Shown in pieces: positions 32,484 to 44,030 of a DNA stretch of 64,000 bases. The DNA comes from Phymatolithon calcareum (taxonomy: Eukaryota > Rhodophyta > Florideophyceae > Hapalidiales). The notes below the pieces were generated by a model, which saw only the letters and a list, made by a program, of their open reading frames with translations, searched no databases and was not told the origin of the DNA. The stretch covers positions 2,356,001 through 2,420,000 of the forward strand of contig OZ345367.1 in NCBI GenBank assembly GCA_977006965.1, written 5' to 3'. The position numbers and the translations under genes were made by a program. Every line of letters starts with the position of its first letter. The first letter of the stretch is position 1.

Positions 32484-33980
32484 CTAACCACAGTTCTGGA
32501 CCTGGTCAACTACAGATGCCACCAACCTATCTACCAGAGGAGTAGCAAGATTCTTTGCTCCCCCCTGTCCGGACCTTAAGTGATTCAAACGTTTGAACTT
32601 GGAAGGGCCGCCCACGGAAGAGCGGTAATCTGCCCATGCAGAGATTATCAACCCATCCTCACGCTCCCATGTGTTATGGTACAGTCCATGTGCGTATCTC
32701 TCAAGCCGGTAATACTCCAATCCTCGTTTGCCGGCAAACATCATGACCTTTTCTGCAACGAACACACCAATTTCTTCCAATTTCTTCACTTTCACCGCAC
32801 TAGGACATGTCAATCTTCCGCGAGGATGACTGGCATACGCACAAGAATTTTCGTCGTTGAATATACTCCCCGCATCTTCATGAAGCAACATTCGGCGAAG
32901 CAGGTCTCCTTCAACGCTAATGCCGAGATCTGCCGGCATTTTCACCCGACAGCGGCCACGAAGAACGTCCGACGCCATCTCCGAGCTGTACCAAACATAT
33001 TTGCACAAGAAGAACAGCACAATGCCGGAGGCCAAGGACAAGAGCACGATTTGGATATCGTCCTTTATCACGACGCCTGGTTCCCGAAAGGAGAAGTACA
33101 CAAAGAGCAACGAAAAAATCATCACAACTGCTGCAAATGAGCTGAGTAGACATCCTACGCTCAGGTAATGCGTTCTGTTGAGCAGCATCATGAACTCTCT
33201 CTTTCCATCCTTCACTTTAGCATCGCACGTCATGAATGTTTTCTCAATTTCCTCTGTTTTGCAAAAGCACGTTTTGAGAGACGAGTTCTCCAATCGACAC
33301 AAATATCCACAAGGAAGATAATTCTGGAAGTGCTGCCGATCGATACCTTCACAGCTGCCGCTATTGTATTCTCTCGACATCACTGCTATAATGTCTGCGC
33401 CTTCGCCCTCGATTTCTATGCATCGCATTCCGTCCAGAGGCTCCGATTTATGCCTTGCAATTTGCTCAGCAAGGTCCATAATCATTGCTTCTCGACTGTT
33501 CAGAAACTCTACTGCTTTCACGCGCTCAGCGGGAGTGATACCGCACATTTTCACAGTGGTGATGTACGCACCGGCAGCATCGACATCGCGCGCCTGCGCA
33601 AAGGCACGCATGACGGAGCGTACGTACTCAGTTGGATTCTCCTTCATGGGAGCCTTGTGAATGCCTTTCCGCTTGTTGTAGGCAATTCGGCCAACAACGG
33701 CGGCGAAAAAAGCTGAAGTGACGTACATATCATCTGCAGCTTTCGGAGCGATGTGGTTGCGCATAGCGTACCTGCTGTCATGCACCCTTTTCTTGACGAG
33801 ATAAACTCTATCATCTGGTTCCTCACTGTTGTAGTTGTTGTACGGAAGGATTTTCCAGCATTCCCTGCTCGTGGTCCCGCCGCTGTGCCAGCCAGATTCG
33901 GAAATTAGAGATTCGTCGTGTACGCCATTAGGGATTGTGGCGTCGAACACCCCTGTTTGTTCCAGCCGTATCGCACTCAT
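32484..33980 (-). CDS. Two-TM Cys-rich membrane protein, paralogue 1
   Basis: No known family recognised. 498 residues from the ATG at 33980, chosen over an upstream non-ATG extension because it aligns with the sister gene's start. Both copies share a SRECWKILP motif near residue 40, an AGAYITT helix near 137-142, and an almost identical 40-residue block (about 201-240) beginning MSREYNSG and containing five cysteines. Two adjacent membrane helices follow (about 273-298 and 308-331), then a conserved GRxRVxxPxDxGIS-GDLLRR segment and a C-terminal LLHEDAG domain. The Cys block before a TM hairpin suggests a metal- or disulfide-stabilised domain anchored in a membrane. Which side it faces is unclear, as no signal peptide is present. 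Single exon. Confidence 0.75.
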   Translation of the reverse strand: MSAIRLEQTGVFDATIPNGVHDESLISESGWHSGGTTSRECWKILPYNNYNSEEPDDRVYLVKKRVHDSRYAMRNHIAPKAADDMYVTSAFFAAVVGRIAYNKRKGIHKAPMKENPTEYVRSVMRAFAQARDVDAAGAYITTVKMCGITPAERVKAVEFLNSREAMIMDLAEQIARHKSEPLDGMRCIEIEGEGADIIAVMSREYNSGSCEGIDRQHFQNYLPCGYLCRLENSSLKTCFCKTEEIEKTFMTCDAKVKDGKREFMMLLNRTHYLSVGCLLSSFAAVVMIFSLLFVYFSFREPGVVIKDDIQIVLLSLASGIVLFFLCKYVWYSSEMASDVLRGRCRVKMPADLGISVEGDLLRRMLLHEDAGSIFNDENSCAYASHPRGRLTCPSAVKVKKLEEIGVFVAEKVMMFAGKRGLEYYRLERYAHGLYHNTWEREDGLIISAWADYRSSVGGPSKFKRLNHLRSGQGGAKNLATPLVDRLVASVVDQVQNCG

Positions 33981-36429
33981 GCCCGGCTCGCCCACTGGGT
34001 TAACAGGTTGAGATGAGTTACCGGAAATCGCTTCACTGCACCATTATAGCACAACGTTGAGATAGAGCAGGGAGAAGCTCGGATAGAATCACGGAAATCT
34101 ATAGAAGCCTTCCACAGTGGTGTGTGGTGCGAGTCGATCGTCCGAGAAAATAAAGTTTGGTTTTGAATATTTCCAGATTACTGTATGGTGCTTTTCCAGA
34201 GTGGAGCCATTGAGCCACGACAGCATTGATTCCTCTGGACTCGTTCGAGCGGATACCTAGATCTTTTGATGACGCTTTCCCAACCCGAACAAAATTTTTC
34301 TCTCTCGATCCCACAAGGCTGAAAATTATACGTAAATCTACATTTTTCTCATTGTGATCGTGCTAAGTACAGTAAGCCACGAGCGTCAGAAAGTTCTATT
34401 CTATTGGGTAGCGGGTATTTTGGACACGCAGCGCATATGCCATTGTGCTTAACAGACTGTTGAGGGTGGCCAGAAAAAAATATTCTACTGTATGATACAC
34501 ACGGCTTAAACATTCTGTTACGTCAAGTCACAGAAGAGAAGATCATCATGATAACAGGAACCGAGAGTCCTTCCGGTGAAAGAGAGACGGGCACTTTATT
34601 GGTGCAGTCTGGTGAGAGGGGAAACTAGCAACTAAACTTTAGTGCACTTGAAAAGTGTTCCACCTACCACGTGATGACAGAGCATTGGAACAGAGCATTG
34701 GAACAAAACCTGGAACTCAACTTCGAAATTCTGCAAGAAAGAAAGAAAACCCAGAAGTAATGGTTCCAGCTTTGTGTATAACAGCCAGAGAGCATTTTTT
34801 GGTAAACCCTCTCGTACTACACATCCATTTCTGGACAAATCTGGACTGAATTGGACATTCTATTTTTTTGAATATATTCCGTGGAACATTTTGTTAAAAA
34901 TGATTGCAAAATAGTCCATTGCAGTTGGAAGCCACCTTTCGAACTATTCACTGCAGTTACTGAGCTTCAACACTATTCCAACTTACTTCTTCACTATCCT
35001 TCAGGTCCTAGCAATGATATGCGACCAGTTCTGCATAGCACGAGTAAAGCTCTTGTAGTCCGAAATGTTGCGTTTTTGGCCAGGAAACAAGGTTTAAGTA
35101 GACGAAGAAACTGCCTGAAGCTTTTTTGTTTCTCGCGTCTTGGGGCAAAGGAAAAAGAGGGTCCAGCTATTGCTTTGAAGAATACTTCCAGTATGAAATG
35201 AGATTCGTAGCCGAACATGCGAGCCCTCTACATCATCTAAACGAATAGGCATGTGTAGACACAAAAAAGCCACTTTGCTTGTAGCTTCGCACACAGTGCA
35301 CCTAATCACCCTAAAACTTTTCACCTAGGACGCATGTGCGCGAAGAAGGACGGAAAATGCTCCACGAAGTATTGCGATGTGCGGGAGACTCACAATAAAA
35401 TTATTTCACTGCGTTCCTATAAACCCCAACTTTTGCAGTACGAGAAGGTTAAGTCATAATAATGAATGCCTATTCCCCTACAGTATGTGCAGTGCTATTT
35501 AATTTTCCCTCGATTTAGATTGCACAGGAACGTGCAATATTTTCCCCCTCAAGACCCCGCAGGAGACCAGAGGTGGGTTTTTGTAGACCACCGAACTGTG
35601 GAACACCTACTACGAAACCCTTTCTAGGACAGAGTCAAGCCAAAATTTCTTGGTACTCGAGCAGTTGCCAGCAGATGCGTTGGAAACTTTTAAATAAAAA
35701 TCTACTTTCTTCTTCTTCTTCTACTTAGTTTTTGGGCAGGGCGTTAATCCTGCTAGCTAATTGTAAGCACGCTTCTTCTCTGCCTGCCGCTCGTCATTAG
35801 ACGATCCCACTCGAAGCCAAGATTCGCGAGTCCACGTGGACGACCAGAATGTTGGACTCTTTTCTTTGCAGCTCACTTCTTCTGTGCTATACTAATGCAC
35901 TGCAATTAGCTCGCTTCCCATGACGCGCAAGTACGAGAAAAACGGCGTCAGAGTCTTTACCGCAAACAGACACACCCAGGATTCGAACCCAGGACCTTTC
36001 TCTTGGCCGCATATGCGCACACCCGGAGGCAGTTTAACCACTATACCACAGGTCATAAGGGATAGCTATGGAGGGGGCTACGTGTATGCAAAGTCGTATC
36101 CTACGACTCTTGGATATCGAGACAGCTGCTGCGTAAAACATACAGTATTGCACATCTCTTTGCTTTTTTCCGATGAGTCCATGACACGTGAAAGAATATT
36201 ATGTATCACAGCAGGGATCCGCTGGATACAGCTGTATCTACAGGGCCGTCTCCAATACCCCGTTGTCGAATACAGTACCACTATGATACTGTAGCTCCAA
36301 ACAGAGACCGATTGGTTTGGGCACTGCTTCAACCTGATTACTAGATTAGTCTCATCGCTTTCCATTTCGTTTTGTCAAGCACCGTCCAGATATCCGCGAT
36401 AGAGTGGCATCACCCAATGACCACATAAC
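33981..36429. other. Divergent intergenic region with tRNA-like element
   Basis: Separates the two paralogous membrane-protein genes, which are transcribed outward. It holds a (TTC)n run near 35706-35725 and the tRNA-like element at 35969-36054. An open frame at 34881-35201 is unsupported. If both genes use nearby promoters, most of the 2.4 kb is not regulatory. Confidence 0.45.
35969..36054 (-). tRNA. tRNA-like element (A and B boxes), possibly a pseudo-tRNA or SINE head
   Basis: On the minus strand a perfect A box (TGGTATAGTGG, 36038-36048) and a perfect B box (GGTTCGAATCC, 35979-35989) are spaced as in a long-variable-arm (type II) tRNA, total about 86 nt. The T arm can form, though with two G-T pairs. 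The acceptor stem pairs badly: one mismatch and three G-T pairs of seven. The D stem is also weak, and no anticodon stem is convincing. It is therefore more likely a decayed tRNA or the Pol III head of a SINE than a working tRNA, and I do not assign an isotype. Confidence 0.5.
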
Positions 36430-37839
36430 ATGTCGACATTCAAGCATGAAGAAGGTGGAGTCTTTGGTACTCCTGCCTCCAAAATACACGAACCATCAGG
36501 ACTCACGCCGCTCCTATGGGAGTCCGGCTTCCTAAGTGGGGGAACGCAGAGCAGGGAATGCTGGAAGATTCTCCCCAAAAACAACTTCGGTAATGCCAAT
36601 CCATCTGCTTCGGTTTATAACGTTAAACGCTATGTGAACGACAGCAAGTTTGCTATGAGGAATCACGAAAAGGTTCAGGAAGCAGACGACAAGTATGCGA
36701 GATCCGTCATTACAGCTTCTGTCGCAGGTCGCATTGCGTACAACATGCAAAAGGGAGTACACAAGGCACCCATGACAACTAACGCGAAAAAGTATGTGCA
36801 AGCCGTCCTTGAAGCAGTGGCATCTGGTAGTGATGTGGATGCAGATGGTGCATACATCACGACAATCAAACTGTGCGGACTTGAAGAAGACCAACGCCGT
36901 GGAGCGGCAGAATCCCTCTCTGGCAGAGCACATGAAATCATGGAGCTTGCCCGTCATATAGCATGGCATCAGTCCAAGCCTAATGAAGGAATTCGATGCG
37001 TGGAGATCGAGGGCGCTGAAATGATTATCGTCATGTCCAGAGAATACAACAGCGGTCTTTGCAAAGGCATTGACAGGCAGCATTTCCAGAATTATCTTCC
37101 CTGTGGCTACATGTGCAGATTGGAAAACTCATCGCTCAAGACCTGCTATTGTAGAACGACAGAAATGGATCAAACATTTACAAAGTGCTTCTCGAATATA
37201 GAGAATGGGAAAAAGGATTTTATTAAGCTCCTTCGTACAACCCATTACTACAGCCCGGGCTGTGCTACTGTCTCTATATCATCGGTGCTGGTGCTCACCT
37301 GTCTACTCTCGATATACTTCTCGTTTAGAAAACCTGATGCTAGCATTAAGGATGACATTGAAATCGTCCTGCTCTCGATGTCCGCAGCGTCTGTCCTGTT
37401 TTCACTATGCAAGCATATCTGTTATCCAGATGAAGAAGTTCCTGACGTTATGCGCGGAAGACGTCGAGTTAGAAGGCCGACCGATATCGGAATATCGATA
37501 AAAGGTGACCTTCTTCGAAGATTGATGCTACACGAAGATGCAGGAACTTTGTTTTCGGGAACAAATTCCTGTTTGTTTACAAGTAATCCACGGGGAAGGC
37601 TTGTACTCGAAAATCCAGTGAGCGTTCAAGATCTGAAAGATGTGGGTGTCTTTGTGGCGGAAAGCGCGATGGTCATGGCTGGAAAACGAGGCTTAGACTA
37701 CTACAAGCTGTCGACGGCAGCACACGAACGCTTTTATAATAATACGGGGATAAAGGAAGATGGATTAATTGTCAGTGCATGGGCAAGCGATGAGGCAACT
37801 GTAGGAGGTCACTGCCGGGATTTTCTGCCGAGCCCCTAG
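36430..37839 (+). CDS. Two-TM Cys-rich membrane protein, paralogue 2
   Basis: 469-residue paralogue of the gene ending at 33980 and divergent from it. Same order of parts: SRECWKILP near 43-50, the Cys block at about 202-241 with the cysteine spacing intact (211, 225, 229, 239, 241), TM helices about 273-298 and 309-331, then ISIKGDLLRR and MLHEDAG motifs. It lacks the ~30-residue C-terminal tail of the other copy. Strong conservation of the Cys block against weaker similarity elsewhere points to selection on that domain. No enzyme signature is visible. Function unknown; a sensor or channel-like role would be speculation. Single exon. Confidence 0.75.
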   Translation: MSTFKHEEGGVFGTPASKIHEPSGLTPLLWESGFLSGGTQSRECWKILPKNNFGNANPSASVYNVKRYVNDSKFAMRNHEKVQEADDKYARSVITASVAGRIAYNMQKGVHKAPMTTNAKKYVQAVLEAVASGSDVDADGAYITTIKLCGLEEDQRRGAAESLSGRAHEIMELARHIAWHQSKPNEGIRCVEIEGAEMIIVMSREYNSGLCKGIDRQHFQNYLPCGYMCRLENSSLKTCYCRTTEMDQTFTKCFSNIENGKKDFIKLLRTTHYYSPGCATVSISSVLVLTCLLSIYFSFRKPDASIKDDIEIVLLSMSAASVLFSLCKHICYPDEEVPDVMRGRRRVRRPTDIGISIKGDLLRRLMLHEDAGTLFSGTNSCLFTSNPRGRLVLENPVSVQDLKDVGVFVAESAMVMAGKRGLDYYKLSTAAHERFYNNTGIKEDGLIVSAWASDEATVGGHCRDFLPSP

Positions 37840-39726
37840 GCTGTGACATTTAAAACTTACTACGAGAGAGCTGCTATAATGTAGTTACTAACTAATTTTT
37901 GGAAATATATGCTGCGACTTGTCCCTTGCACTTCTGCTTCCTCGTATAAAAGTAAAGGCACAGGTCCCTAAGCTCAAGCAACGATTTAAATTTAGCTGAT
38001 CTGTCCTAGCGCAGTCAGATCGGTTGAACGCGCGCACACGACAGGACCCATCCGGTTGCTGCAGCGGAGTCGACACGCAATTGAGCTCAGGAGGAGGAGA
38101 ACACGCTAAGGACATCTGTCGCAGGACACGCTGGTGGTGATTCGACTCTGAACACTATTCAGTTTTGAGTTTACCAACTCCCAAGGCGCTTGTAGTTCGC
38201 TAAGACATTTTAGCGAACTAGATTAATTTTTGTTTTTGGCAGAGAAAACTTTCTTAGGACGCGGGGCAGGATACGCAGAAGAAAGGCTTGGCGATGCTGT
38301 GCGCGCGTAGCGGAAAAGGCCTCACCTTCTTAGCCGACGCCACCGATGGCCTTCAAACGTGGTATCAGGGCCTCGCGTGCTCTGAGCGATAACCCTAGCT
38401 AGATGGCTAGAACTAATCTACGTATGTCTATGGAACCGCACAGCTGGAGGACAGGATCTCCAGGGGCACGCACTCTCCGCACTGCTTCGTTCCTAGGTCC
38501 GTGCATCCAAAGCCCGACAACCTTAAGATCCATCCCTGAGGCACGCGCCAATCGCACTGCCCCAGTATTATGCACGGACACCCACCGCCGATAACCTTAG
38601 GATTAGAGTCCCACCAGGTGGAGTTTGAGACCTTATATATTGTCAGGGGGGGTGGGCGGAAAACAATCCAGCTCTCTTGGAGCCAAGTAGATTCAAGAGG
38701 TCCGAGGTGACGACAGCAACGGCGCGCGTAATGTCGTAGATCACCTGACATTCGACTTGATCGCCAGTTTGACTCGATTTCGACCGGAATGATAGATGCG
38801 CCAATGTAACAGCGAATAAGAACAACTCCCGCTTGCAGTGTCAGATGATGATGATTGCTTTATTCCCCTAAGAGGCTAGCATGTCTAGAAGGCTTCATTT
38901 GATTCCACTTTCTCAGGTCGGAAACGTTTGCAATCGGCTATGCAGTGTCGGAGATAATCGCGCCAAGCTTGCAAGCTGGAATGTATGGCCCTTCGTGCGC
39001 AAGCCGATAACGCGCAACTCACATTCCCAGCGGCATGGCACGTAGTTCGAATTGCATCCAGACGAAATATTGAGTTGACAGCAAGCCAACGGCCTAATGC
39101 GTAAGGTACGGCTTCCCTTGTAGAATGCCACATTGAGCAGATGGTAGACCCAGGGATCCGTCAGTACTGGTGATATTGGTCCACCAATGACATGCGAACT
39201 ATCTAACCATGAGCAGAATCCGTCCTCTCCTGCAGTTGGTCGCACCCCTTGTCTGTCTGAGCACGCAAAAGTGTGTTATGTCAGAAAGGGAATTGCCCAG
39301 AAGCACAAATTTTCTGAAAGACAATCTATCCAAGAACAAGCTCGCAATAAGAGAATCATCGAGAACGGTAAACACTTCGAGCTCCTATGTCACTCAAATC
39401 ATGTCTTTGTCTAAGATACGTAAAAGAACGAATCCTTGAAATGAACATAGCAATTGAGTGTTCACTTCGCCCACGTCTTCAGTGCGCTCGATGGCATGTA
39501 CATTGGTTCAGAAGTTTTGTACCTCGAGCTTGCATTCGAGCGCGATCACTCATTCATAAAATATGCGCAATGATCCTAGAATGCTATGCGAAAAACCAAG
39601 CAATTCTTCAGCACGGAGACAAACAGTTCCACAGATATACTCGCAATGAAGATTCCTGTTTATTGTGAACTACTTGGAGTCGCAGGCGAGTACCAATATC
39701 CATTTTCGTTGCTTGAATTAGACCAC
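37840..39726. other. Intergenic, no supported gene
   Basis: Open frames are short and conflicting on both strands. An 11-bp perfect hairpin with loop GACATT lies at 38193-38220. I see no domain and no larger repeat. Confidence 0.5.
38193..38220. repeat. 11-bp stem-loop
   Basis: TAGTTCGCTAA at 38193-38203 pairs perfectly with 38210-38220 across a 6-base loop. It lies about 350 bp past the end of membrane paralogue 2. It is not followed by a T-run. Confidence 0.75.
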
Positions 39727-41148
39727 TTAATTATCCACAAATCCCATCCCCAGGGCAGCCTCGCTGATGATTTGAACTGCTCTATCAACCGCTCTTTCGC
39801 CTTGTTTATCTAGTTTTGAAAATTCTTGCACTTTTTCAATAACCGATCCAGATCGAACCTCCTGGATTCCCTTGGCAACAAGATCTGAAGTGATGCTTTG
39901 GAATCCCTGTGACCCGACAACAGTTCCAACACCCATCAGCTTGACAATCTCTCCAAAAAACATCTGGTCAAACGCAGTGGGCGTGATGAGCACAGGAATT
40001 CCAGCATGTAGAGCAGCGCTAGTGCAACCAGCACCGCCATGACAAAATAACATTTCACATTGCGGGAGAAGCCATGCATACTGCACGTTTCCCTTCACTG
40101 TGAGCAACCGGCCTTTCGCCCATTCCAGAAGCTTCGCATCGCCCGGGTCCGATGCCGAAAGTCGATGAATCCCAATGTCGGCACTTCCCGGTAGAATCAC
40201 AGCACGATTTACATCTGCCATCTTCAGGCCATTGAGCAGGGCGCGCACAAGAGATGCACAATCACCCTGCGCGCCTAGAGAGCCGTATGAAATGACGATT
40301 GGCGGTTCGCCGTCTCGCAGAAATGTACAGAGCTCAGGGAATCTGGTTTGCGGGTCGTATCCTTCTGGAATGTAGTCCACTGCCAAAGAGCCAATTGTGT
40401 GAGAGTTTTTCGGGGCGTCCGGTGCAGGAGGCACAACGTTCGCCTGGACTGCAGAAATTGTTATCATGTTGGACGCAGTACCCGCAGTGACGTGATTGAG
40501 ATCGTCGAGGGTGACCGGGGGAAGATCGAACTTAGCGCACATCTTGTCAAGTGCTTCTGTGTACTTCAGAAAATGGATTTTATGAAGAGTGTTGCAAACG
40601 TCAATGTTTTCATCCGAAGGCTCCGGAATTTCCCCCCTCTGCAGCTGAAAGATATGGTCTGCAGCTTTCTTCGGTTCCAGTTGCAAGTGCGGATAATATC
40701 TTGAAGTCGAATATGGTTGAATCGAGAGCATGATGAAAGGTATGTTGAGCTTCTGAGATACGATGTGCGCAACGGGCCACGTACAAAATGTTGACACAAT
40801 AACATCGCATTTCGATTCCTCGGCAACGGAAAGGACGAGATCGGTGGCAGGAAGAACCAAATTTTTCACCATCAAACCGTATCCTTCCCAGGAGATCTCA
40901 AGCCATGTAGCACCCGGCGTAGCACTTTTGAAAGCTGAGGCGAATTGAGACATCATCTCTGGCAACCCATATGGGAGCTGAACTAGTTTCAAATTTTCGG
41001 ACTTGGCGGGGACAGAAGCTATGTAGTCCGGTTGCACAAAGTAGGTGGTGAGTTTCACGTCCGGTGACGCTGATAACGCCGCAGCAAGGGCCGTGAGAGG
41101 CTCAAAGTCACCTCTTGATCCTGCGGATAGGAGAAGCGGACGAACCAT
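39727..41148 (-). CDS. GT1-family glycosyltransferase (GT-C)
   Basis: 473-residue GT-B-fold glycosyltransferase of the same family as GT-A/B, opening MVRPLLLSAGSRGDFEP. The donor-binding half reads WLLPQCEMLFCHGGAGCTS, then a D-Q pair (FDQMFF). It belongs with GT-D to a second subfamily marked by CHGGAGCTS and by the shared IPEGYDP and HKIHFL segments. Its last ~65 codons are almost identical to those of GT-D at the DNA level while the N-terminal half is much more diverged, suggesting recent gene conversion. Acceptor unknown. No signal peptide or membrane helix. It is transcribed away from GT-D, with 3.2 kb of repeat-bearing DNA between the two starts. Confidence 0.85.
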   Translation of the reverse strand: MVRPLLLSAGSRGDFEPLTALAAALSASPDVKLTTYFVQPDYIASVPAKSENLKLVQLPYGLPEMMSQFASAFKSATPGATWLEISWEGYGLMVKNLVLPATDLVLSVAEESKCDVIVSTFCTWPVAHIVSQKLNIPFIMLSIQPYSTSRYYPHLQLEPKKAADHIFQLQRGEIPEPSDENIDVCNTLHKIHFLKYTEALDKMCAKFDLPPVTLDDLNHVTAGTASNMITISAVQANVVPPAPDAPKNSHTIGSLAVDYIPEGYDPQTRFPELCTFLRDGEPPIVISYGSLGAQGDCASLVRALLNGLKMADVNRAVILPGSADIGIHRLSASDPGDAKLLEWAKGRLLTVKGNVQYAWLLPQCEMLFCHGGAGCTSAALHAGIPVLITPTAFDQMFFGEIVKLMGVGTVVGSQGFQSITSDLVAKGIQEVRSGSVIEKVQEFSKLDKQGERAVDRAVQIISEAALGMGFVDN

Positions 41149-42467
41149 GACGCAGTCGATGAAGACGTGGAGAGCAGGAGAGCAGTCTATGGTCCGACCT
41201 GGAACGTCTTGACGTTTTCAGACCGCCGATCGACAAGCACGTGCATATGTAGCGAAAGTATTCGTCCCGATGCGCTGTCCGGGAATGGGAAACAGGACAA
41301 AAACATTGCTGTCCACTTGCTATCTCCGCCATCTCGTAGTATTTGATTGGCTCTTGCTCCAAATTTGAATTTGATTTTTGGCTCTCATGTGGGAAGCATC
41401 AAGAGGACACAGAATGCACGAATGGGTTGGCACTGAGAACCCCTTCTGGTATGTTGCGATGCTTTGCAAAGCATGCGATATCATTCCATTTGATGTATCG
41501 CAATCGGAGGCACCAAAGTTCTAGTGGACGAAAAAGCTGTCAGCATCCTCAGAGAAAACTTCGACAGAAGATCACACCCCGCGCAGATGCACAGCTCCAT
41601 AGCACAAAAGAAATTAGTCTCAAGGACGGGACTCGGCAGTCTCCTCCACGATATAGTACATAACATAAGACCATGTTAGAACTTAAAATTGTGGAGGAAT
41701 GAGCTCTTACGTAATCGGACCGATGTAGGCCTCGAAGTACTCCCACCATGAGTCAAAGCTGGAGGGGCTTGTCCCACAATTGCAACGAGCAGGCACAGTA
41801 TCATAAAGCTCGCGCTCCTTGGCAGCATTCGCTCTCTGGTCTCAACACGGTGGACTGAAATGAGGAGAGGGGACGGGAGATAGCGTAATGATTTGAAGCG
41901 ATGTTTCTCTTACAACACATGGTCTACATAGGACATTTAGAGACTGGTCGCATTATTGATACTATTAACAATGGGGCAATAGCGAGTGGCCTCAGAATAT
42001 GCAACGCATTCAACACCTAGGGAACAAACGTTCTTCGACAAAGTAACTGACTCGTTCGCTTAGAAAGGATGGGCTTTATGCTCTACGTCGAATGAAGCGT
42101 GTAATCCACAGACCGTTTGCCATAGCTTTCAAATGCAAAAGAACGAGCGAAAGAAGTTTTGTATCACTAGCACTGATTGAAAGTAGCAATAGTCATGGTC
42201 AGCATGGAAAACAGGGAACGATATTGCCCCTAAGGAATCCAGAAAACCTGTGCCATCTCACTGGCAATCTGAATTTGCAGTGTATGTCTCTTGTTGTCGA
42301 ACAAGACAGTGGCCTACAATGTGAGCTCGGTCAATGTCGAAACAAGAAGGCTAAGTAAGACACTGAAAGCACACGACATAGCCGAGATCCTATAGTGCGA
42401 CCACGTCGGGTGGTCACCCGCAAGTGTCAGCTCGTAATAACGGACAGATCAGACTGTCGAAATAATC

Positions 42468-42627
42468 ACAGGATGGGAGGCACCAAGAGATCGCCAAGTT
42501 GAGTCACTGACTCGCGCGTGCCTATCGCGGTAGCCGTTGGACCAGACAGTGAGAGACATGACATCACAGGAGGGGATGCCCAAGAGATCGCCAAATTGGG
42601 TCACTGACTCGCACGTGCGTATCGAAC
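42468..42627. repeat. Degenerate direct repeat, ~97-bp period
   Basis: A ~60-bp unit containing GAGATCGCCAA and TCACTGACTCGC occurs at about 42468-42527 and again about 97 bp later with roughly 85% identity. The following part (TATCGCGGTAGCCGTT..GACAGTGA) recurs with changes at about 42797-42833. No coding sense. Probably remnants of a tandem or dispersed repeat. Confidence 0.65.
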
Positions 42628-43819
42628 ACCGAGAAAGCACATAACGAGCTCTTGCTATTCAGCAAGACCATCATCGAGTGCATGGAAACGAAGAAGGAGT
42701 GCTCTGAAATCAAGATACGAGAAATTACGTAGATTTCCCTCAGGACACGAAGCCTATTAGCGGGAACACCAGCAGCAAACTTCATTTGAAAAAAAAGTGC
42801 GTATCGAGGTAACCGTTAGACCTGACAGTGATAGGATAGTGTCGGTATTCGTGGGGTGTGATATGCAACGCCCAGCCAGTAGGTTGGAGAATCCGATAGC
42901 TTATATGGCACCGCTTACCGCAGCGAGTAAGGGATCGCTTCTCAAGAAGTGACAATTGGCGAGAGCGAGTTCCGACTACTTTGCCGACCCTGAGAGACAA
43001 CAAACCGAACGGTCAGGTGAAACGATTCGATCAAAAATTTTGGAGATGGTCGGACACCGCCTCCGAGCAGCAACGAAAGCCCCCGCAGGACAAGAGAAGA
43101 GTGTTGTAACCAAGCTCCAAGCGCTCAGCCAAACATACCTTCACAACTCCTGTTGCACATTTCAGCATGGGCCTACAAATCACAGGACAGAGAAGCGCGA
43201 CAACGTATTCCTACACTGTGTTGCAATGCTGCATTGAAACCTCTCGGGATGTGAGCGTGAAGACGGAAAAGAGACTGGAACGGCCCTAGATGAGCCTATG
43301 CTATTCTGAAATACAAGGAAAACGAAGAATGGTTAAACTGAAAACGACGCCTCGATGCTCTGAATGTCGGAAATGGTGGAGGAGGTGGAGAAGCCAATAC
43401 CTCGCACTCAAGCTACAGTCCAGGAGTTTCCCTCTGTCTTTTATTCGGACCCAGTGATCATACTTGGAATTGCAGGCCGTGGGGTTTTACCGCTGTTGGT
43501 CAATGCAAGAAGCCAAAAGATGAGATGTTGACTGGCATCCGATATAAGTTCATGCAAGGTGAGTTTTAAACTGATGTAAGAAGATCGCGCAAAAGAAAAT
43601 ATTTATCAAGACGCCAGACTACTGGTAGAGTTGACGCTAAAAACGTGTACCAGTATGTACAGGGTAATGAGAAATCGCCCGATGTACTCATATTCGTGAA
43701 CGAGGGGGGGTAGGGGAGGGGGCTGTTTGGCATCCAAATTTTGTTAGCTTTTTCTGCAATATTGCATAATTTACGATAAAGAAAGAAAGTCAGACTGAGG
43801 ACAGATATCATAGAATAAA

Positions 43820-43855
43820 ATTTAAAATGCAAACAAATTTGTTTGCATTTTAAAT
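43820..43855. repeat. Perfect 36-bp AT-rich palindrome
   Basis: Arms 43820-43837 and 43838-43855 are exact reverse complements without a spacer. It directly abuts the left arm of the inverted-repeat element at 43852-44030. Confidence 0.9.
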
Positions 43856-44030
43856 AAATATCTGAAGCAGAACGCATCTGAAGCTGTTATGATATCCTTC
43901 ATAAGGCCCTAATTATCCCTTCACACATGTCCTTCCTGATCAGGGGGGCCAATCCCTTTGGCCCAGTTGTCTACATTCTAACAGAAGCAGAACGCGCGTT
44001 CTCATGCGTTCTGCTTCAGATATTTTATTT
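43852..44030. mobile_element. MITE-like inverted-repeat element
   Basis: A 26-27-bp arm (core ATCTGAAGCAGAACGCAT) at 43852-43877 is matched in inverse orientation at 44004-44030 with one single-base indel in the AT-rich part. A second inverted pair of GAAGCAGAACGC (43984-43995 with 44006-44017) sits inside the right end. The ~125-bp interior has no coding capacity. No clear target-site duplication is visible, so mobility is inferred from the layout only. Confidence 0.55.
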
